Origin: Shewanella polaris
Lineage (GTDB): Bacteria; Pseudomonadota; Gammaproteobacteria; Enterobacterales; Shewanellaceae
DNA length: 64,000 bases
Reading direction: 5' to 3'
Assembly: GCF_006385555.1 (NCBI RefSeq)
Contig: NZ_CP041036.1
Location: forward strand, 3,038,001-3,102,000
The notes under the pieces were generated by a model, which saw only the letters and a list, made by a program, of their open reading frames with translations, searched no databases and had not been told where the DNA came from. Below are positions 21,934 through 33,029 of this stretch, in pieces; within the stretch, counting starts at the first letter, position 1, and every line of letters begins with the position of its first letter. A program made the position numbers and the translations under genes.

Positions 21934-22785
21934 TTACGCTTTTTTAGTAGCAGCGATTTGCGCCGCGACTTCAGCAGCAAAATCTTCTGCTTTCTTCTCG
22001 ATACCTTCACCTACTTCTAAACGAATGAAGTTGGTTACTTTAGCGCCTTTCTCTTTAAGAACAACGCCAACAGTTTTCTTAGGTTCCATGATGTAAGCTT
22101 GACCAGTAAGAGATATCTCACCAGTGAACTTCTTCATACGACCAATAACCATCTTCTCAGCGATTTCAGCAGGCTTGCCTTCATTCATCGCGATTTCGAT
22201 TTGCAGCGCTTGCTCTTTTGCAACAAGATCAGCAGGCACATCTTCAGGGTTAACAAACTCTGGCTTAGAAGCAGCAACGTGCATTGCAATGTGCTTTAGG
22301 GTTTCTTCGTCAGCTTCGCCCGCAACAACAACACCAATACGATCACCGTGACGGTAAGACGCTAGGTTTGCACCATCGATATACTCAACGCGACGAATAT
22401 TGATGTTTTCACCAATTTTAGTCACAAGTGCAACACGAGTTTCTTCAAACTGTGCTTTTAAGTCTTCAATAGTGATTTTAGATGCTGCAGCAACATCTAG
22501 CACTGCGTTAGCAAATGCTAAGAAGTTTGAATCTTTAGCAACGAAATCAGTTTGACAGTTAACTTCTAATAGTGCAGCGAAACCGTCGCCATTCTTGATT
22601 AGAATAGTACCGTCAGCAGCGATGTTACCTGCTTTTTTGGCAGCCTTTGCAGCACCGCTCTTACGCATGTTATCAATCGCTAGTTCGATGTCACCGTCAG
22701 TTTCAGTCAGTGCATTCTTACAGTCCATCATGCCAGCGCCAGTGCGGTCACGAAGTTCTTTAACTTGGGCAGCAGTAATTGCCAT
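21934..22785 (-). CDS. tsf: Elongation factor Ts
   Basis: The nucleotide exchange factor for EF-Tu. An N-terminal UBA-like domain ([19 protein letters not shown]) is followed by the core with the conserved [13 protein letters not shown] motif that contacts EF-Tu. Its 283 residues are normal. It follows rpsB across a strong hairpin, and in E. coli the two are co-transcribed. Confidence 0.99.
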   Translation of the reverse strand: MAITAAQVKELRDRTGAGMMDCKNALTETDGDIELAIDNMRKSGAAKAAKKAGNIAADGTILIKNGDGFAALLEVNCQTDFVAKDSNFLAFANAVLDVAAASKITIEDLKAQFEETRVALVTKIGENINIRRVEYIDGANLASYRHGDRIGVVVAGEADEETLKHIAMHVAASKPEFVNPEDVPADLVAKEQALQIEIAMNEGKPAEIAEKMVIGRMKKFTGEISLTGQAYIMEPKKTVGVVLKEKGAKVTNFIRLEVGEGIEKKAEDFAAEVAAQIAATKKA

Positions 22786-22828
22786 TGTTAAATCCTCTAT
22801 TTTAATTCGTCTAATTTTGCATTTATAA

Positions 22829-22852
22829 AACAGGGGCCCAAGGGCCCCTGTT
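22829..22852 (-). terminator. Strong GC-rich hairpin between rpsB and tsf
   Basis: AACAGGGGCC and GGCCCCTGTT form a ten-base-pair stem with a four-base loop, followed by a short T-run on the minus strand. It would be an attenuator that lowers tsf relative to rpsB, since the two genes form one operon in related bacteria. Confidence 0.8.
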
Positions 22853-22903
22853 CACCAATTATCTTATTGGCAAATAAGGGGGGATGCTAAGCATCACGCC
22901 TTA

Positions 22904-23632
22904 TTAAACAGCTTCTACGAAACCGTCTTGCTCAGCTTGAACAGCTAAATCTTGACCACGGCCAGCGTTAGCAGCTGCAGCAACAGAAGAAGTGTACAAA
23001 CGAATAGCACGCATCGCATCGTCGTTACCAGGAACGATGTAGTTAACACCGTCTGGAGCAGAGTTAGTATCAACAACTGCAACAACTGGGATACCTAGGT
23101 TGTTTGCTTCTTTAATAGCGATATGCTCATGGTCAGCACCGATAACGAATAATACGTCAGGTAAACCGCCCATGTTCTTGATTCCGCCTAGAGACTTTTC
23201 TAACTTGTCTAATTCGCGTGAACGCATTAACGCTTCTTTCTTAGTAAGCTTGTCGAAAGTACCGTCTACAGACTGGCTTTCTAGCTCTTTAAGACGCTTG
23301 ATTGACTGACGAACAGTTTTCCAGTTGGTTAACATGCCGCCTAACCAACGGTGATCAACATAGTACTGATCACAAGAAAGTGCAGATGCTTTAATCGCTT
23401 CGCCAGCAGCGCGCTTAGTACCTACGAATAAAACTTTACCTTTCTTAGAAGCAATGTTGCTAATGAAAGCTAACGCTTCGTTGAACATTGGTACAGTGTG
23501 CTCAAGGTTGATAATGTGTACACCATTACGAGCACCGAAGATGAAAGGCTTCATCTTAGGATTCCAGTAACGAGTTTGGTGACCGAAGTGAACACCAGCT
23601 TGAAGCATGTCGCGCATTGAAACAGTAGTCAT
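22904..23632 (-). CDS. rpsB: 30S ribosomal protein S2
   Basis: A ribosomal protein of the small subunit, needed for S1 binding. The N-terminal [22 protein letters not shown] and the [13 protein letters not shown] segment are signatures. It is 242 residues. It is the first gene of the long minus-strand cluster, has a conserved autoregulatory leader upstream, and is divergent from map. Confidence 0.99.
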   Translation of the reverse strand: MTTVSMRDMLQAGVHFGHQTRYWNPKMKPFIFGARNGVHIINLEHTVPMFNEALAFISNIASKKGKVLFVGTKRAAGEAIKASALSCDQYYVDHRWLGGMLTNWKTVRQSIKRLKELESQSVDGTFDKLTKKEALMRSRELDKLEKSLGGIKNMGGLPDVLFVIGADHEHIAIKEANNLGIPVVAVVDTNSAPDGVNYIVPGNDDAMRAIRLYTSSVAAAANAGRGQDLAVQAEQDGFVEAV

Positions 23633-23649
23633 TGTATATACCTTTATGT

Positions 23650-23750
23650 ATGTAAGGGGTTAGACCTCCACGCATCCCATGTTTCGACCCTCTAACTTCA
23701 ATAAGAATTAGAAAGCACCCCGAAAAATGTGTCGATACGTGTGTGATTTA
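23650..23750 (-). ncRNA. rpsB mRNA leader (S2 autoregulatory element)
   Basis: Read on the minus strand, the 5' UTR contains in order CACACACGTATCG, a CGGGGTGC box, a variable hairpin, and then CATGGGATGCGTGGAGG followed by TAACCCC. As I recall it, the E. coli rpsB-tsf leader has nearly the same conserved blocks in the same order; in that system free S2 represses translation by binding the leader. GGGGT at the first block can pair with AACCCC at the last. Boundaries are approximate. Confidence 0.85.
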
Positions 23751-23891
23751 GTATTTAAGTTAATTGCCATGTATAATGACCGTCATCTTTTACGGTTTGC
23801 CGAACTTTATGTGAATTCTGCTTATAAAAGCAACAATACGCATCTCGTTAACTCGAACCGTACAACAACAATCTTATACATAACGGCGCGC

Positions 23892-23920
23892 TTTATACCA
23901 TAAACGGCATGTAAATACAA
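23892..23920 (-). promoter_or_regulatory. rpsB promoter (extended -10)
   Basis: On the minus strand TTGTAT at 23915-23920 and TATAAA at 23892-23897 are separated by 17 bases, with a TGG extension immediately before the -10. The following GCGCGCCG is a GC-rich discriminator typical of stringently controlled ribosomal promoters and resembles the E. coli rpsB promoter. Transcription would start near 23885. Confidence 0.8.
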
Positions 23921-23985
23921 ATTTTTGCCGTAAATTCCTTGGGTAAAACATGCCTATTTTGACCGCCAAAAGATAGAGAGTTTTC

Positions 23986-24783
23986 ATGAGCATTGTCATC
24001 AAAAAAGCAGACGAAATAGAAAAAATGCGAGTAGCAGGTAAATTAGCAGCTAAAGTATTGGAAGTAGTAGCCCCTCACGTTAAAGCGGGGGTCACAACAG
24101 ATGAATTAAACGACATTTGTGCCAAGTATACCGAAGAGCAAGGTGCCATTTCTGCGCCACTCAATTATCACGGATTTCCGAAGTCTATATGTACTTCAGT
24201 TAACGAAGTGGTCTGTCATGGTATTCCTTGTGATTACGCCTTAAAAGAAGGCGATATGATCAATCTAGATATTACGGTGATTAAAGACGGTTATCATGGT
24301 GATACTTCAAAAATGTTTTTAATCGGTGAAGTATCAGCTAAAGATAAACGTTTGAGCCGCATTGCCCAAGAAAGTCTATATTTAGCGATTCGAAAAGTGC
24401 GTCCTGGTTTAAAATTAGGCGAAATTGGCACTACAATCGAAAAATTTATCAAAACCAGCAAAACAGGGCTTGATAAGTACTCAATCGTGCAAGATTATTG
24501 TGGTCACGGTATTGGAACAGGCTTCCATGAAGAACCTCAAGTTGTTCATTATAAAAACAATGACAAAACCGTGCTAAGACCAGGCATGTGCTTTACGATT
24601 GAACCTATGATCAATGCAGGTCGTCATACTACTGTTTTGGATAAAAACGATAATTGGACTGTTAGCACATCTGATGGTAAAAATTCAGCACAGTGGGAAC
24701 ACACCTTGTTAGTTACTGAAACGGGTGTAGAAATATTAACGTTACGTGAGGAAGAAGATTTTCCTCGCATCATTAATCACTAG
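23986..24783 (+). CDS. map: Methionine aminopeptidase type I
   Basis: It removes the initiator methionine from nascent proteins. The metal ligands are visible in INLDITVIKDGYHGDTSKMF (aspartates), GHGIGTGFHEEP (histidine), FTIEPM (glutamate) and WEHTLLVTE (glutamate). It is 265 residues, standard for type Ia. It is divergent from rpsB with a 353-base shared upstream region and is followed 21 bases later by glnD. Confidence 0.99.
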   Translation: MSIVIKKADEIEKMRVAGKLAAKVLEVVAPHVKAGVTTDELNDICAKYTEEQGAISAPLNYHGFPKSICTSVNEVVCHGIPCDYALKEGDMINLDITVIKDGYHGDTSKMFLIGEVSAKDKRLSRIAQESLYLAIRKVRPGLKLGEIGTTIEKFIKTSKTGLDKYSIVQDYCGHGIGTGFHEEPQVVHYKNNDKTVLRPGMCFTIEPMINAGRHTTVLDKNDNWTVSTSDGKNSAQWEHTLLVTETGVEILTLREEEDFPRIINH

Positions 24784-24804
24784 ATATAATTAGTAAGGAC
24801 ATCA

Positions 24805-27378
24805 ATGAATACTGCGCTGGACGCCAAAAATGCATTAATTGACTTAAACCAGCGCTTAGTTGAGCAATACACTGCAAAACATCCAATTGCTGATATTGTT
24901 AAACATCGTAGTCAATTTGTTGATTCCTTGCTAACACAAACTTGGCAAAATTTTGGCCTCAACAATGGCCATCTTACCTTAGTTGCCGTTGGCGGTTATG
25001 GTCGAGGTGAGCTGCACCCACATTCAGATATTGACTTACTGTTTTTGGTTGACGATGAACCATTATCAGCTGAAACTGAAACTCAGTTGAGTCAATTTAT
25101 TACCTACCTGTGGGATACGGGGCTTGAAATAGGCCATAGTGTTCGCACCATCGCCCAAACCATTGAGCAAGGTAAAGCCGACATCACCATTGCCACCAAT
25201 CTGATTGAAGCCAGACTACTTACCGGCAGTGAATTTCTATTTGATGTGCTATACGATGCCATTCGCCAACAAGACTTTTGGCCCTCTTACGACTTTTATA
25301 ACGCAAAAAAAGACGAGCAAACCGCTCGTCACAGCAAAGCCAGCGCCTTTGACTTAGAACCTAATATTAAAACCTGCCCTGGTGGATTACGCGATATTCA
25401 AACGATTGCTTGGGTAGCAATGCGCCATTTTGATGCCGCAACCTTAGAAGAACTCGTCGAACATGACTTTTTGTCACCAGCAGAATTAGATGAGCTCATT
25501 GAATGCCAAAATTTTCTTTGGGAAATCCGCTTTGCATTGCACATCACAGCTAACCGCAACGAAAACCGTTTGTTGTTCGATTTACAACGGCAAATCGCCA
25601 GTTTATTAGGTTATGAAGATGCCACCCAGTTAGCCGTTGAACAAATGATGAAGCGTTACTATCGCACGGTCCGCCGCGTGATGGAGCTTAACCAAATGTT
25701 ACTGCAATTGTTTAAGCGCGCGACATTAGGTCACACTCAAGCATTAGAAATACAGCCTATCAATGATATTTATCAACGTCGTGGACGTTATATTGAAGTG
25801 TTAGATGATGATGTGTTTAGCCTTCATAATGAGGAAATATTACGCTTATTCTTATTAGTAGCAAAAAACTCTAATATTCAAGGGATATATGCACCAACCT
25901 TAAGGTTGTTGCGTAATGCCCGCAGAGCACTGACCTCGCCCTTACAAGACAATCCGGCCTGTCGTAAGGTCTTTATGGAGATCCTAAAACATCCTCGGGG
26001 TATTGCGGCATTTTCATTAATGCATCAACACGGTATTTTATCGTCTTATTTACCTGCTTGGCGCAAGATTGAAGGCCAAATGCAGTTCGACTTATTTCAT
26101 GCTTATACCGTTGATGAACATACCCATCGATTGCTGCTCAATATTGAGCGTTTTTCACAAGCCGAGCAAAAAGATGAATTCCCACTGGGTGCCATCTTAA
26201 TTAATCAATTGCCTAAAAAAGGCTTATTGGTATTGGGAGCGATTTTTCATGATATCGCTAAAGGACGTGGCGGCGATCATAGTAAACTAGGTTCAAAAGA
26301 TGCCATCGATTTTTGCAAATTGCATGGTATGAATGATCATGACGGTCGTTTAGTGGCTTGGTTAGTTGAAAATCACTTAGTGATGTCAGTCACCGCCCAA
26401 CGCAGAGATATTTCAGATCCAGAAGTAATCGCACTGTTTGCTGAAAAAGTACATGATGCCGCCCACTTGAGTTATTTATATTGCCTCACGGTTGCTGACA
26501 TTTGTGCCACTAATGAAAAAACGTGGAACAACTGGAAAGGCTCACTATTACGAGATTTGTATTTTTCAACCCAACGAGTATTGGCTCGGGGCAAAGAAAA
26601 GCCTATCGATGTCAAAGCACGAGTTAAAGAGATCCAAGCCAAAGCTAAAAAAGAGCTTATTAGACGTGGATTAAAAGAAAAAGACATGGATGCACTCTGG
26701 TCTAGGTTCAAATCTGACTACTTTTTACGTCACCAACCAACTCAAGTTGCTTGGCACGCTGAAGCCATTTTAAAACATCATCACGATGAGCCATTAGTAT
26801 TAATGTCTAAAAATACCACTCGAGGTGGTACTGAACTGTTTATCTATAGCAAAGATAAACCTAAACTGTTTGCAACCGTAATGACGGTGTTAGATAACAA
26901 AAACATTAATGTGCATGATGCTAATATCATGACATCAAAAGATAACTATGCACTCGACACCTTTGTTATTCTAGAACAAGATGGTGAACCCATCATTCAA
27001 CTATCACGCATTCAAAGTATCCGTAAGGCATTAGAAAAAGCCTTAGCCACAGAAAAACCTAAATTACCAAAGTTTAGGAAATTAGCGCGGATCATGAAAC
27101 CTTTTAATGTTGCGACTCATGTGAGTTTCTTACCTAGTACTCGTCATGGTACAAGTATGATGGAACTAACCACCTTAGACACCCCTGGCTTATTAGCCAA
27201 AGTGGGTGACACGCTTTATCGTTGCAACGTAACACTATTGGCCGCCAAAATTACCACTATTGGTGAACGTGCAGAAGATTTTTTTATATTACAAAGCCAA
27301 AGTGGTACGGCCTTAGATGAGCCCCAGCAACAGCAACTATCTGACGCGCTAACACTCGCGTTAAAATCATCTAACTAA
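24805..27378 (+). CDS. glnD: Bifunctional uridylyltransferase/uridylyl-removing enzyme GlnD
   Basis: The glutamine sensor that uridylylates and deuridylylates PII proteins. The nucleotidyltransferase motif [19 protein letters not shown] is near residue 65-83, the HD domain is represented by [13 protein letters not shown] around residue 480, and two ACT domains fill the C-terminal 200 residues ([19 protein letters not shown] and [18 protein letters not shown]). The 857 residues are full length. It lies between map and dapD. Confidence 0.98.
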   Translation: MNTALDAKNALIDLNQRLVEQYTAKHPIADIVKHRSQFVDSLLTQTWQNFGLNNGHLTLVAVGGYGRGELHPHSDIDLLFLVDDEPLSAETETQLSQFITYLWDTGLEIGHSVRTIAQTIEQGKADITIATNLIEARLLTGSEFLFDVLYDAIRQQDFWPSYDFYNAKKDEQTARHSKASAFDLEPNIKTCPGGLRDIQTIAWVAMRHFDAATLEELVEHDFLSPAELDELIECQNFLWEIRFALHITANRNENRLLFDLQRQIASLLGYEDATQLAVEQMMKRYYRTVRRVMELNQMLLQLFKRATLGHTQALEIQPINDIYQRRGRYIEVLDDDVFSLHNEEILRLFLLVAKNSNIQGIYAPTLRLLRNARRALTSPLQDNPACRKVFMEILKHPRGIAAFSLMHQHGILSSYLPAWRKIEGQMQFDLFHAYTVDEHTHRLLLNIERFSQAEQKDEFPLGAILINQLPKKGLLVLGAIFHDIAKGRGGDHSKLGSKDAIDFCKLHGMNDHDGRLVAWLVENHLVMSVTAQRRDISDPEVIALFAEKVHDAAHLSYLYCLTVADICATNEKTWNNWKGSLLRDLYFSTQRVLARGKEKPIDVKARVKEIQAKAKKELIRRGLKEKDMDALWSRFKSDYFLRHQPTQVAWHAEAILKHHHDEPLVLMSKNTTRGGTELFIYSKDKPKLFATVMTVLDNKNINVHDANIMTSKDNYALDTFVILEQDGEPIIQLSRIQSIRKALEKALATEKPKLPKFRKLARIMKPFNVATHVSFLPSTRHGTSMMELTTLDTPGLLAKVGDTLYRCNVTLLAAKITTIGERAEDFFILQSQSGTALDEPQQQQLSDALTLALKSSN

Positions 27379-27423
27379 TTTAAACAATAAATTTACGTAA
27401 TCATTTAATATCAGGAGAAAACA

Positions 27424-28248
27424 ATGGAGGCTTTACGTCAACGCATTGAAGCTGCATTCGAAACACGTCAAGACATCTCACCTGCAAGCGTAGAACCAAG
27501 TGTTCGCGCTGATGTGGAAACCGTGATCAATATGCTTGATAAAGGCCAAGCACGAGTTGCTGAAAAAATTGACGGTGAATGGCATGTTCACCAGTGGCTA
27601 AAAAAAGCCGTTCTACTGTCTTTCCGCATTTTTGATAATGGCGTGATTGAAGGTGGAGACACCAAGTATTTCGATAAAGTCCCACAGAAATTCAGCAACT
27701 ATGATGAAGCTCGCTTTAAAGCAGAAGGCATTCGAGTGGTACCACCTGCAACGGTCCGTAAAGGTTCATTTATCGGTAAAAACACCGTATTGATGCCATC
27801 TTACGTTAATTTAGGTGCTTATGTTGATGAAGGTACTATGGTTGATACATGGGCAACTGTGGGGTCATGTGCACAGATAGGTAAAAACGTACACTTGTCT
27901 GGCGGTGTAGGCATTGGCGGCGTATTAGAGCCTTTACAAGCTGGCCCTACCATTATTGAAGACAACTGCTTTATTGGTGCTCGCAGCGAGATCGTTGAAG
28001 GTGTTGTCGTTGAAGAAGGCAGCGTAATTTCAATGGGCGTCTACATTGGACAAAGCACACGTATTTTTGATCGCGAAACCGGTGAAGTGCATTACGGTCG
28101 TGTTCCAGCGGGTTCAGTTGTAGTGTCTGGTAACCTACCATCTGCTTGTGGCAAATACAGTTTATATGCTGCGATTATTGTTAAAAAGGTTGACGCAAAA
28201 ACCCGAGGTAAAGTGGGTATTAATGAACTGTTGCGTATCGTTGATTAA
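27424..28248 (+). CDS. dapD: Tetrahydrodipicolinate N-succinyltransferase
   Basis: The succinylase-branch step of diaminopimelate and lysine synthesis. The protein has a helical N-terminus and a left-handed beta helix ([18 protein letters not shown] onward), with [16 protein letters not shown] and a C-terminal tail [12 protein letters not shown]. It is 274 residues. A clear AGGAG lies upstream of the ATG. It ends the map-glnD-dapD group before a strong terminator. Confidence 0.99.
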   Translation: MEALRQRIEAAFETRQDISPASVEPSVRADVETVINMLDKGQARVAEKIDGEWHVHQWLKKAVLLSFRIFDNGVIEGGDTKYFDKVPQKFSNYDEARFKAEGIRVVPPATVRKGSFIGKNTVLMPSYVNLGAYVDEGTMVDTWATVGSCAQIGKNVHLSGGVGIGGVLEPLQAGPTIIEDNCFIGARSEIVEGVVVEEGSVISMGVYIGQSTRIFDRETGEVHYGRVPAGSVVVSGNLPSACGKYSLYAAIIVKKVDAKTRGKVGINELLRIVD

Positions 28249-28274
28249 TTTTATAATCCGACGGTAAAAGTAAT

Positions 28275-28300
28275 AAAAAAGGCTCTTTGGAGCCTTTTTT
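28275..28300 (+). terminator. Rho-independent terminator after dapD
   Basis: AAAAAAGGCTC and GAGCCTTTTTT form a stem with a TTTG loop, followed directly by the T-run. The A-run on the other side allows it to act for the converging minus-strand HD-GYP gene too. Confidence 0.9.
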
Positions 28301-28376
28301 ATTACCATAAGCATTATGAATTTATGAGTATAATAATCAATCGGAACAGCATCATATTAGTAACCTCACAATGGCA

Positions 28377-30272
28377 TTATCTATTAAGCAATGCTGCGGC
28401 TAAAATCCGCCATGTCAACATACCAACGACTTGTTGCTTGTCATTATGAACAATCAAATAGCTAGCATTAGTTTTTTCCATCATCAATTTGGCATCATGC
28501 AAAATGGTATGATCGATAATCATATTCATTTTATGCACCATCACTTGATGCACTCGTTTATTAAGTAAACTTCTATCCACCGCACGCTCTGCTGCAGTAT
28601 CTAAAAAAGGGCTGTGCCAAAAAGCTAAAACATTACTATCGATCACGCCAATTGGGGTACGTTCTTTTTCCGATAATACTACGGCTACATCCATTTTAGC
28701 TTTTTTAATCATGGACTCAGCGTGTTCAAGAGTATGAAATTCTTCAAGAAAAACCACAGGTGCTAGTGGCAAGCCACTGACATATTGCTCTTCTTTAAAA
28801 TCTTCAACGGCCAAAATTTCAAGACAAGTATCAACAATAACTTCATCGAACACTTTACCTCTACCCTTAAGTAACTCTTGAGTTAACACCTCCATGCCTA
28901 GAGATGGGCGATACGGTCGATGACTTAGAATAGAATCTGCAACGTCGGCTACAGCAATTATTTTAGCTTCAAGTATGATGTCGTCAGCTTTTAATCCTTT
29001 GGGATAACCAGAGCCATCTAGGCGTTCATGATGCTGAAGGATCATTTGCTTGATAGGCCAAGGAAACTCCACTTCATCAACGATTAATGCACCTTGTTCT
29101 GGATGCTGTTTAATGAGACCAAACTCTGCGTCACTTAACCGCGATGGCTTAGATAAAATTTCGCTTGGAATAGCCAGTTTGCCAATATCGTGGATCAATG
29201 ACCCCAGTTTTAATCCTTCCAAAACCCCGGGGGTTAAGCCCATTTTTTCACCAATAAGATAACTTAACTGTGCGACTGACTTTTGATGTCCTGCTGTGTA
29301 AGCATCTTTGAGCTCAAGCGCTTCTGAAATAGCGCCGATCAGCTGCACTAGAATCGAGGTCATCTTTTCTTTTTGCATTTTAATAATGCTCGACTGCCTT
29401 GACACAGCCTTCATGGTACGAGGCAGTTCGACACTGTGCCACAAAATAGTTGCAAAAATGCTTAACGATTTGGCATCCACTTGAGTATAGGGTTTGTCTC
29501 TATTACCAACGCCAATAATACCCACAATTTTTTTACGATAATGAATAGGAATACACAGGTGATTTTTAAAAGCGAAAAAACCATCCTCTTGCGTTTTATT
29601 TTCAATCAGTTCAGTCAAATCGTTATGAATAACCGCTTTACGAGTCTTAATAGTTTCTGTCCAAATACCAGAATCAGCTTGATAAGTTTGTTGCTTAGAG
29701 ATAGTAAAGTAATCTTCTACATCATCATTCCAAGCTGTTTTAGTTATTTGGTTATTCTTTTCATCGAAAATATGTACATAACCCACTTTTGATTGAGTTA
29801 ACGACAGGCCTTGTTTTATTGCGGTAGTAAAAACCACATCACCACTCGCATTAATCACTTCTTCAATTTGATTAAGCCAATCATCACTAGACTGAATCGC
29901 CTGATGATAATCAGGGTGTAACTCTGTTAACCAAGCTTTATCTAACTCTATTTCAATGACCGTAATACACCAGGTTTCATCACTTTCTTCTATGGGGATT
30001 AAAGTAGCTTGTAATGCATGGCCTTTATCATCAACAAAATTGATAACATGGTGAGTTTGGCGTTGGTTAAAATCAATATGGTCTATTTTAAGAGCAGAAA
30101 ATGAATTTAAAAGCGGTTGTTTCAAAATAGTAACGATGGGTTTTTTTATCAATTTATACAGTGACTCACTCAGCTTAATTAATTCAAGCTTGTTATTAAC
30201 AATTCCCCAGCAAAGCCCAACTGTATTAGGTAAGTCTGATGGTTTTAAGAAAAAATTACTTTTTTGTAACAT
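28377..30272 (-). CDS. GAF / HD-GYP / CBS-like cyclic-di-GMP phosphodiesterase
   Basis: A 631-residue cytoplasmic signalling protein. Residues about 1-120 look like a PAS-type sensor. A GAF domain spans about 130-290 (LSLTQSKVGYVHIFD, FFAFKNHLCIPIHYRKKIVGIIGVGN), and the HD-GYP domain spans about 310-490 with HDIGKLAIP, HHERLDGSGYPKGL and ADVADS. The C-terminal 130 residues look like a pair of CBS-like modules. HD-GYP domains hydrolyse cyclic-di-GMP, so it probably lowers this messenger in response to a ligand sensed by the N-terminal domains. The CBS-like assignment is the least certain part. The gene stands alone. Confidence 0.85.
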   Translation of the reverse strand: MLQKSNFFLKPSDLPNTVGLCWGIVNNKLELIKLSESLYKLIKKPIVTILKQPLLNSFSALKIDHIDFNQRQTHHVINFVDDKGHALQATLIPIEESDETWCITVIEIELDKAWLTELHPDYHQAIQSSDDWLNQIEEVINASGDVVFTTAIKQGLSLTQSKVGYVHIFDEKNNQITKTAWNDDVEDYFTISKQQTYQADSGIWTETIKTRKAVIHNDLTELIENKTQEDGFFAFKNHLCIPIHYRKKIVGIIGVGNRDKPYTQVDAKSLSIFATILWHSVELPRTMKAVSRQSSIIKMQKEKMTSILVQLIGAISEALELKDAYTAGHQKSVAQLSYLIGEKMGLTPGVLEGLKLGSLIHDIGKLAIPSEILSKPSRLSDAEFGLIKQHPEQGALIVDEVEFPWPIKQMILQHHERLDGSGYPKGLKADDIILEAKIIAVADVADSILSHRPYRPSLGMEVLTQELLKGRGKVFDEVIVDTCLEILAVEDFKEEQYVSGLPLAPVVFLEEFHTLEHAESMIKKAKMDVAVVLSEKERTPIGVIDSNVLAFWHSPFLDTAAERAVDRSLLNKRVHQVMVHKMNMIIDHTILHDAKLMMEKTNASYLIVHNDKQQVVGMLTWRILAAALLNR

Positions 30273-30449
30273 CCTATCCTCACTCTTTACCTACACATAT
30301 TGAAAATATTAATACCGATGATATCGTAACCAGAATTATTATAATCTTTTACTTGCTACCATCGCTTACTCGCACTTAATCAACTTCATTGATGTTTAAA
30401 AGATAGCATCATCGAATTTAAATACCATGATGCATCTATTAAATGTACT

Positions 30450-31319
30450 TTAAAATACAACCGTTTTATTTCCGTACACCACAACTTGCTCATTTAGCAC
30501 TAATTGCAATGCTTTACTTAATACGCTTTTTTCTACATCTCGGCCATTATGGGCTAACTCTGCGGCACTAAAACTGTGATCAACCGAGATAACGTCTTGT
30601 TTAATAATAGGTCCCTCATCAAGATTATTATTAACAAAATGCGCCGTTGCACCAATAATTTTAACACCGCGATCCCATGCTTGCTTATACGGTGAAGCAC
30701 CAATAAAAGCAGGTAAAAATGAATGATGAATATTAATAATTTTATCTGCAAATGCAGTCACAAATTCTGGCGTGAGTACTCGCATATATTTTGCTAGTAC
30801 CACAAAATTGGGATCATATGGCTTAATCACTTTAAGCATAGCTTGTTCATGCTCTTGGCGACTTAACCCTTCATGACTGACAAAATGAAATGGAATATCA
30901 AACTTTTCAGTTAATGGCTGCAAAACATCGTAATTACCTACTACAGCTGCAATTTCAACATCTAAACCACCATAATAGGACTTCATTAAAATATCACCCA
31001 AGCAATGAGCTTCTTTTGTCACCATGATCACGATACGTTTTTTACCCATATCGACTAGTTTCATATGATTTTTTGCAGGTAACACATCACGAAGTTCACT
31101 CAACAAACGTTCATCATCAAATTGCCCCTCAAGTTCAGCACGCATAAAAAAGCGTCCTTGAGCATGGTCAACAAATTCGGTATTTTTAATAATATTGAGC
31201 TGATTGGCAAAACATACGCCGGTAATTTTTGCTATTAACCCTTTAGCATCGACACAATCGGTAATTAATACTTTGCGTTGTAGTTGGCTTAGATCGGTTT
31301 TTATGGATTGATGACTCAC
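30450..31319 (-). CDS. purU: Formyltetrahydrofolate deformylase
   Basis: It hydrolyses 10-formyl-THF to formate and THF, supplying formate for PurT and balancing one-carbon pools. An N-terminal ACT domain (RKVLITDCVDAKGLIAKITG) is followed by a formyltransferase-type domain with the catalytic stretch INIHHSFLPAFIGASPY and GATAHFVNNNLDEGPI. Its 289 residues match the family. Single gene with its own flanking spacers. Confidence 0.96.
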   Translation of the reverse strand: MSHQSIKTDLSQLQRKVLITDCVDAKGLIAKITGVCFANQLNIIKNTEFVDHAQGRFFMRAELEGQFDDERLLSELRDVLPAKNHMKLVDMGKKRIVIMVTKEAHCLGDILMKSYYGGLDVEIAAVVGNYDVLQPLTEKFDIPFHFVSHEGLSRQEHEQAMLKVIKPYDPNFVVLAKYMRVLTPEFVTAFADKIINIHHSFLPAFIGASPYKQAWDRGVKIIGATAHFVNNNLDEGPIIKQDVISVDHSFSAAELAHNGRDVEKSVLSKALQLVLNEQVVVYGNKTVVF

Positions 31320-31550
31320 GCTTACGACTCCTCTTTAACGACTATGTATGAGTGTGCCATTGAAAAGGAAATTTAGGTGATGTTTTTTAATGATAAATAC
31401 TCATAAATGCTAAAAAACATTCAATTTAAGCACAAAAGCTTAAAAACAGAGTAGATACGAAAAAAGGGTATATGTTTCATCGTTAAAATGAGTTTAAAAA
31501 AATAGATTTTAGAATTATAGCAATAAGTAACACCGAGTTAATCAATGCTG

Positions 31551-33029
31551 TTATCGACGTGAATCGAGGTACTTTTGCAGTAATTTACGCAAACTTTCGG
31601 CTTTAGTACCATAGACGACTTGCACCCCTTTCCCCATTACCACAACACCTTTGGCCCCCAAACGCATCAACCGAGCTTTATCAATTAAATTAGCTTGGTT
31701 AACACTAATTCGTAAACGGGTTAAACAGGCATTAATTTCAATAATATTGTCACGCCCACCTAAAGCCGCAATCATCGCACGCAGGCTTTCTTTAGGCTCA
31801 GCAGGTAAATCTGTTTGCTCTATTCGACCAGGAGTTTTCAAATTGAACGCTAAAATGCTAGCCCTGAAAATAGCATAATAAATTAATCCAGTAAGTGGCC
31901 CAAGTATCCAAATCCACTGAGTATTTTCTGAACGTGAAAACAGTAATGTGAAATCAACTAAGCCATGTGAAAAGACAATACTATGGTGAATACCAAGCAA
32001 AATACACACGCTATAAGCTATTCCTGTCAACAAGGCATGCACGATAAATAGAATCGGAGCAACAAACATAAATGCGAATTCAATGGGCTCTGTAACCCCC
32101 GTTAACCAACTTGCCGTAGCCGCAGATAACATAATTCCTGCTACCCTGTTACGTTCGGGTTTATCTGCGCAACGCCATATTGCCAGTGCAGCGGCAGGTA
32201 ACCCCCACATTTTGATTAAGTATCCCCCTGCGAGATTTCCCGCCAACGGATCGCCGGCTAAATAACGTGCCACTTCTCCTCTGACCACTGTACCTTGATT
32301 AATATACTGCCCCACTTCCAAATAAACTGGGGCATTCCAAATATGATGCAAACCTAGCGGAATGAGTAAACGCTCAACAGTACCATACACCCCAAAGGCG
32401 ATAGCGGGATCTTGATAAACAGACCAATCAGAAAGGTGCTCAATAACAGTCGATAAGGGAGGCCAAACATGTACTAATAGATAGGCCAATACCATAGACA
32501 GGGGGATAACAATAATAGGGGCACTGCGACGACCTTCAAAAAATGAAAATATAGCAGGTAGTTTTACATGATGACTGAGATTAACAGCTAAACAAGTGAT
32601 AGCGCCGACTAACATACCACCAGCGATACCAGTATCAATGGTTTGCATGCCCCATAATGGTCGCGATACGAGGCCATAAATATTTGTCAGGGCCCCCATA
32701 GTGGATAAAAACACCCCAAAACCAAATACTGCGGAAAACGCCGCAATCCCTTGATCACGACAAAAACCAATGGCTACAGCAACACTAAACAACAAAGGCA
32801 TCATAGTAAAAACTAGATTACCTACCGCTGACAGCACAGTATTTAATTCAGTTGGAATAAATGGCAACGGATTAACCGTTATTCCCAACATCAACCCTGC
32901 AGCAGGTAAAATAGCAATAGGTATTAGCAACGCCTGACTGAGACGCTGGGCAAATTTAAACCACTGTTGTGTAAAAAGGCTTACGCTACGCTTACCGATG
33001 TGACGGCGTTGTGCCAACTGGCTATCCAT
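31551..33029 (-). CDS. PTS sugar transporter subunit IIBC (glucose/N-acetylglucosamine type)
   Basis: A membrane permease of the phosphotransferase system, 492 residues. The IIC domain carries about ten hydrophobic segments and the signature GVTEPIEFAFMFVAP. The IIB domain is at the C-terminus, with the phosphoacceptor cysteine in NACLTRLRIS. No IIA domain is fused and none is encoded nearby, so it would depend on a separate Crr-type IIA. The sugar is uncertain. The longest reading frame overlaps the upstream flavodoxin gene by 49 bases, and no good internal start is evident, so the start may be leaky or mis-assigned. Confidence 0.88.
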   Translation of the reverse strand: MDSQLAQRRHIGKRSVSLFTQQWFKFAQRLSQALLIPIAILPAAGLMLGITVNPLPFIPTELNTVLSAVGNLVFTMMPLLFSVAVAIGFCRDQGIAAFSAVFGFGVFLSTMGALTNIYGLVSRPLWGMQTIDTGIAGGMLVGAITCLAVNLSHHVKLPAIFSFFEGRRSAPIIVIPLSMVLAYLLVHVWPPLSTVIEHLSDWSVYQDPAIAFGVYGTVERLLIPLGLHHIWNAPVYLEVGQYINQGTVVRGEVARYLAGDPLAGNLAGGYLIKMWGLPAAALAIWRCADKPERNRVAGIMLSAATASWLTGVTEPIEFAFMFVAPILFIVHALLTGIAYSVCILLGIHHSIVFSHGLVDFTLLFSRSENTQWIWILGPLTGLIYYAIFRASILAFNLKTPGRIEQTDLPAEPKESLRAMIAALGGRDNIIEINACLTRLRISVNQANLIDKARLMRLGAKGVVVMGKGVQVVYGTKAESLRKLLQKYLDSRR

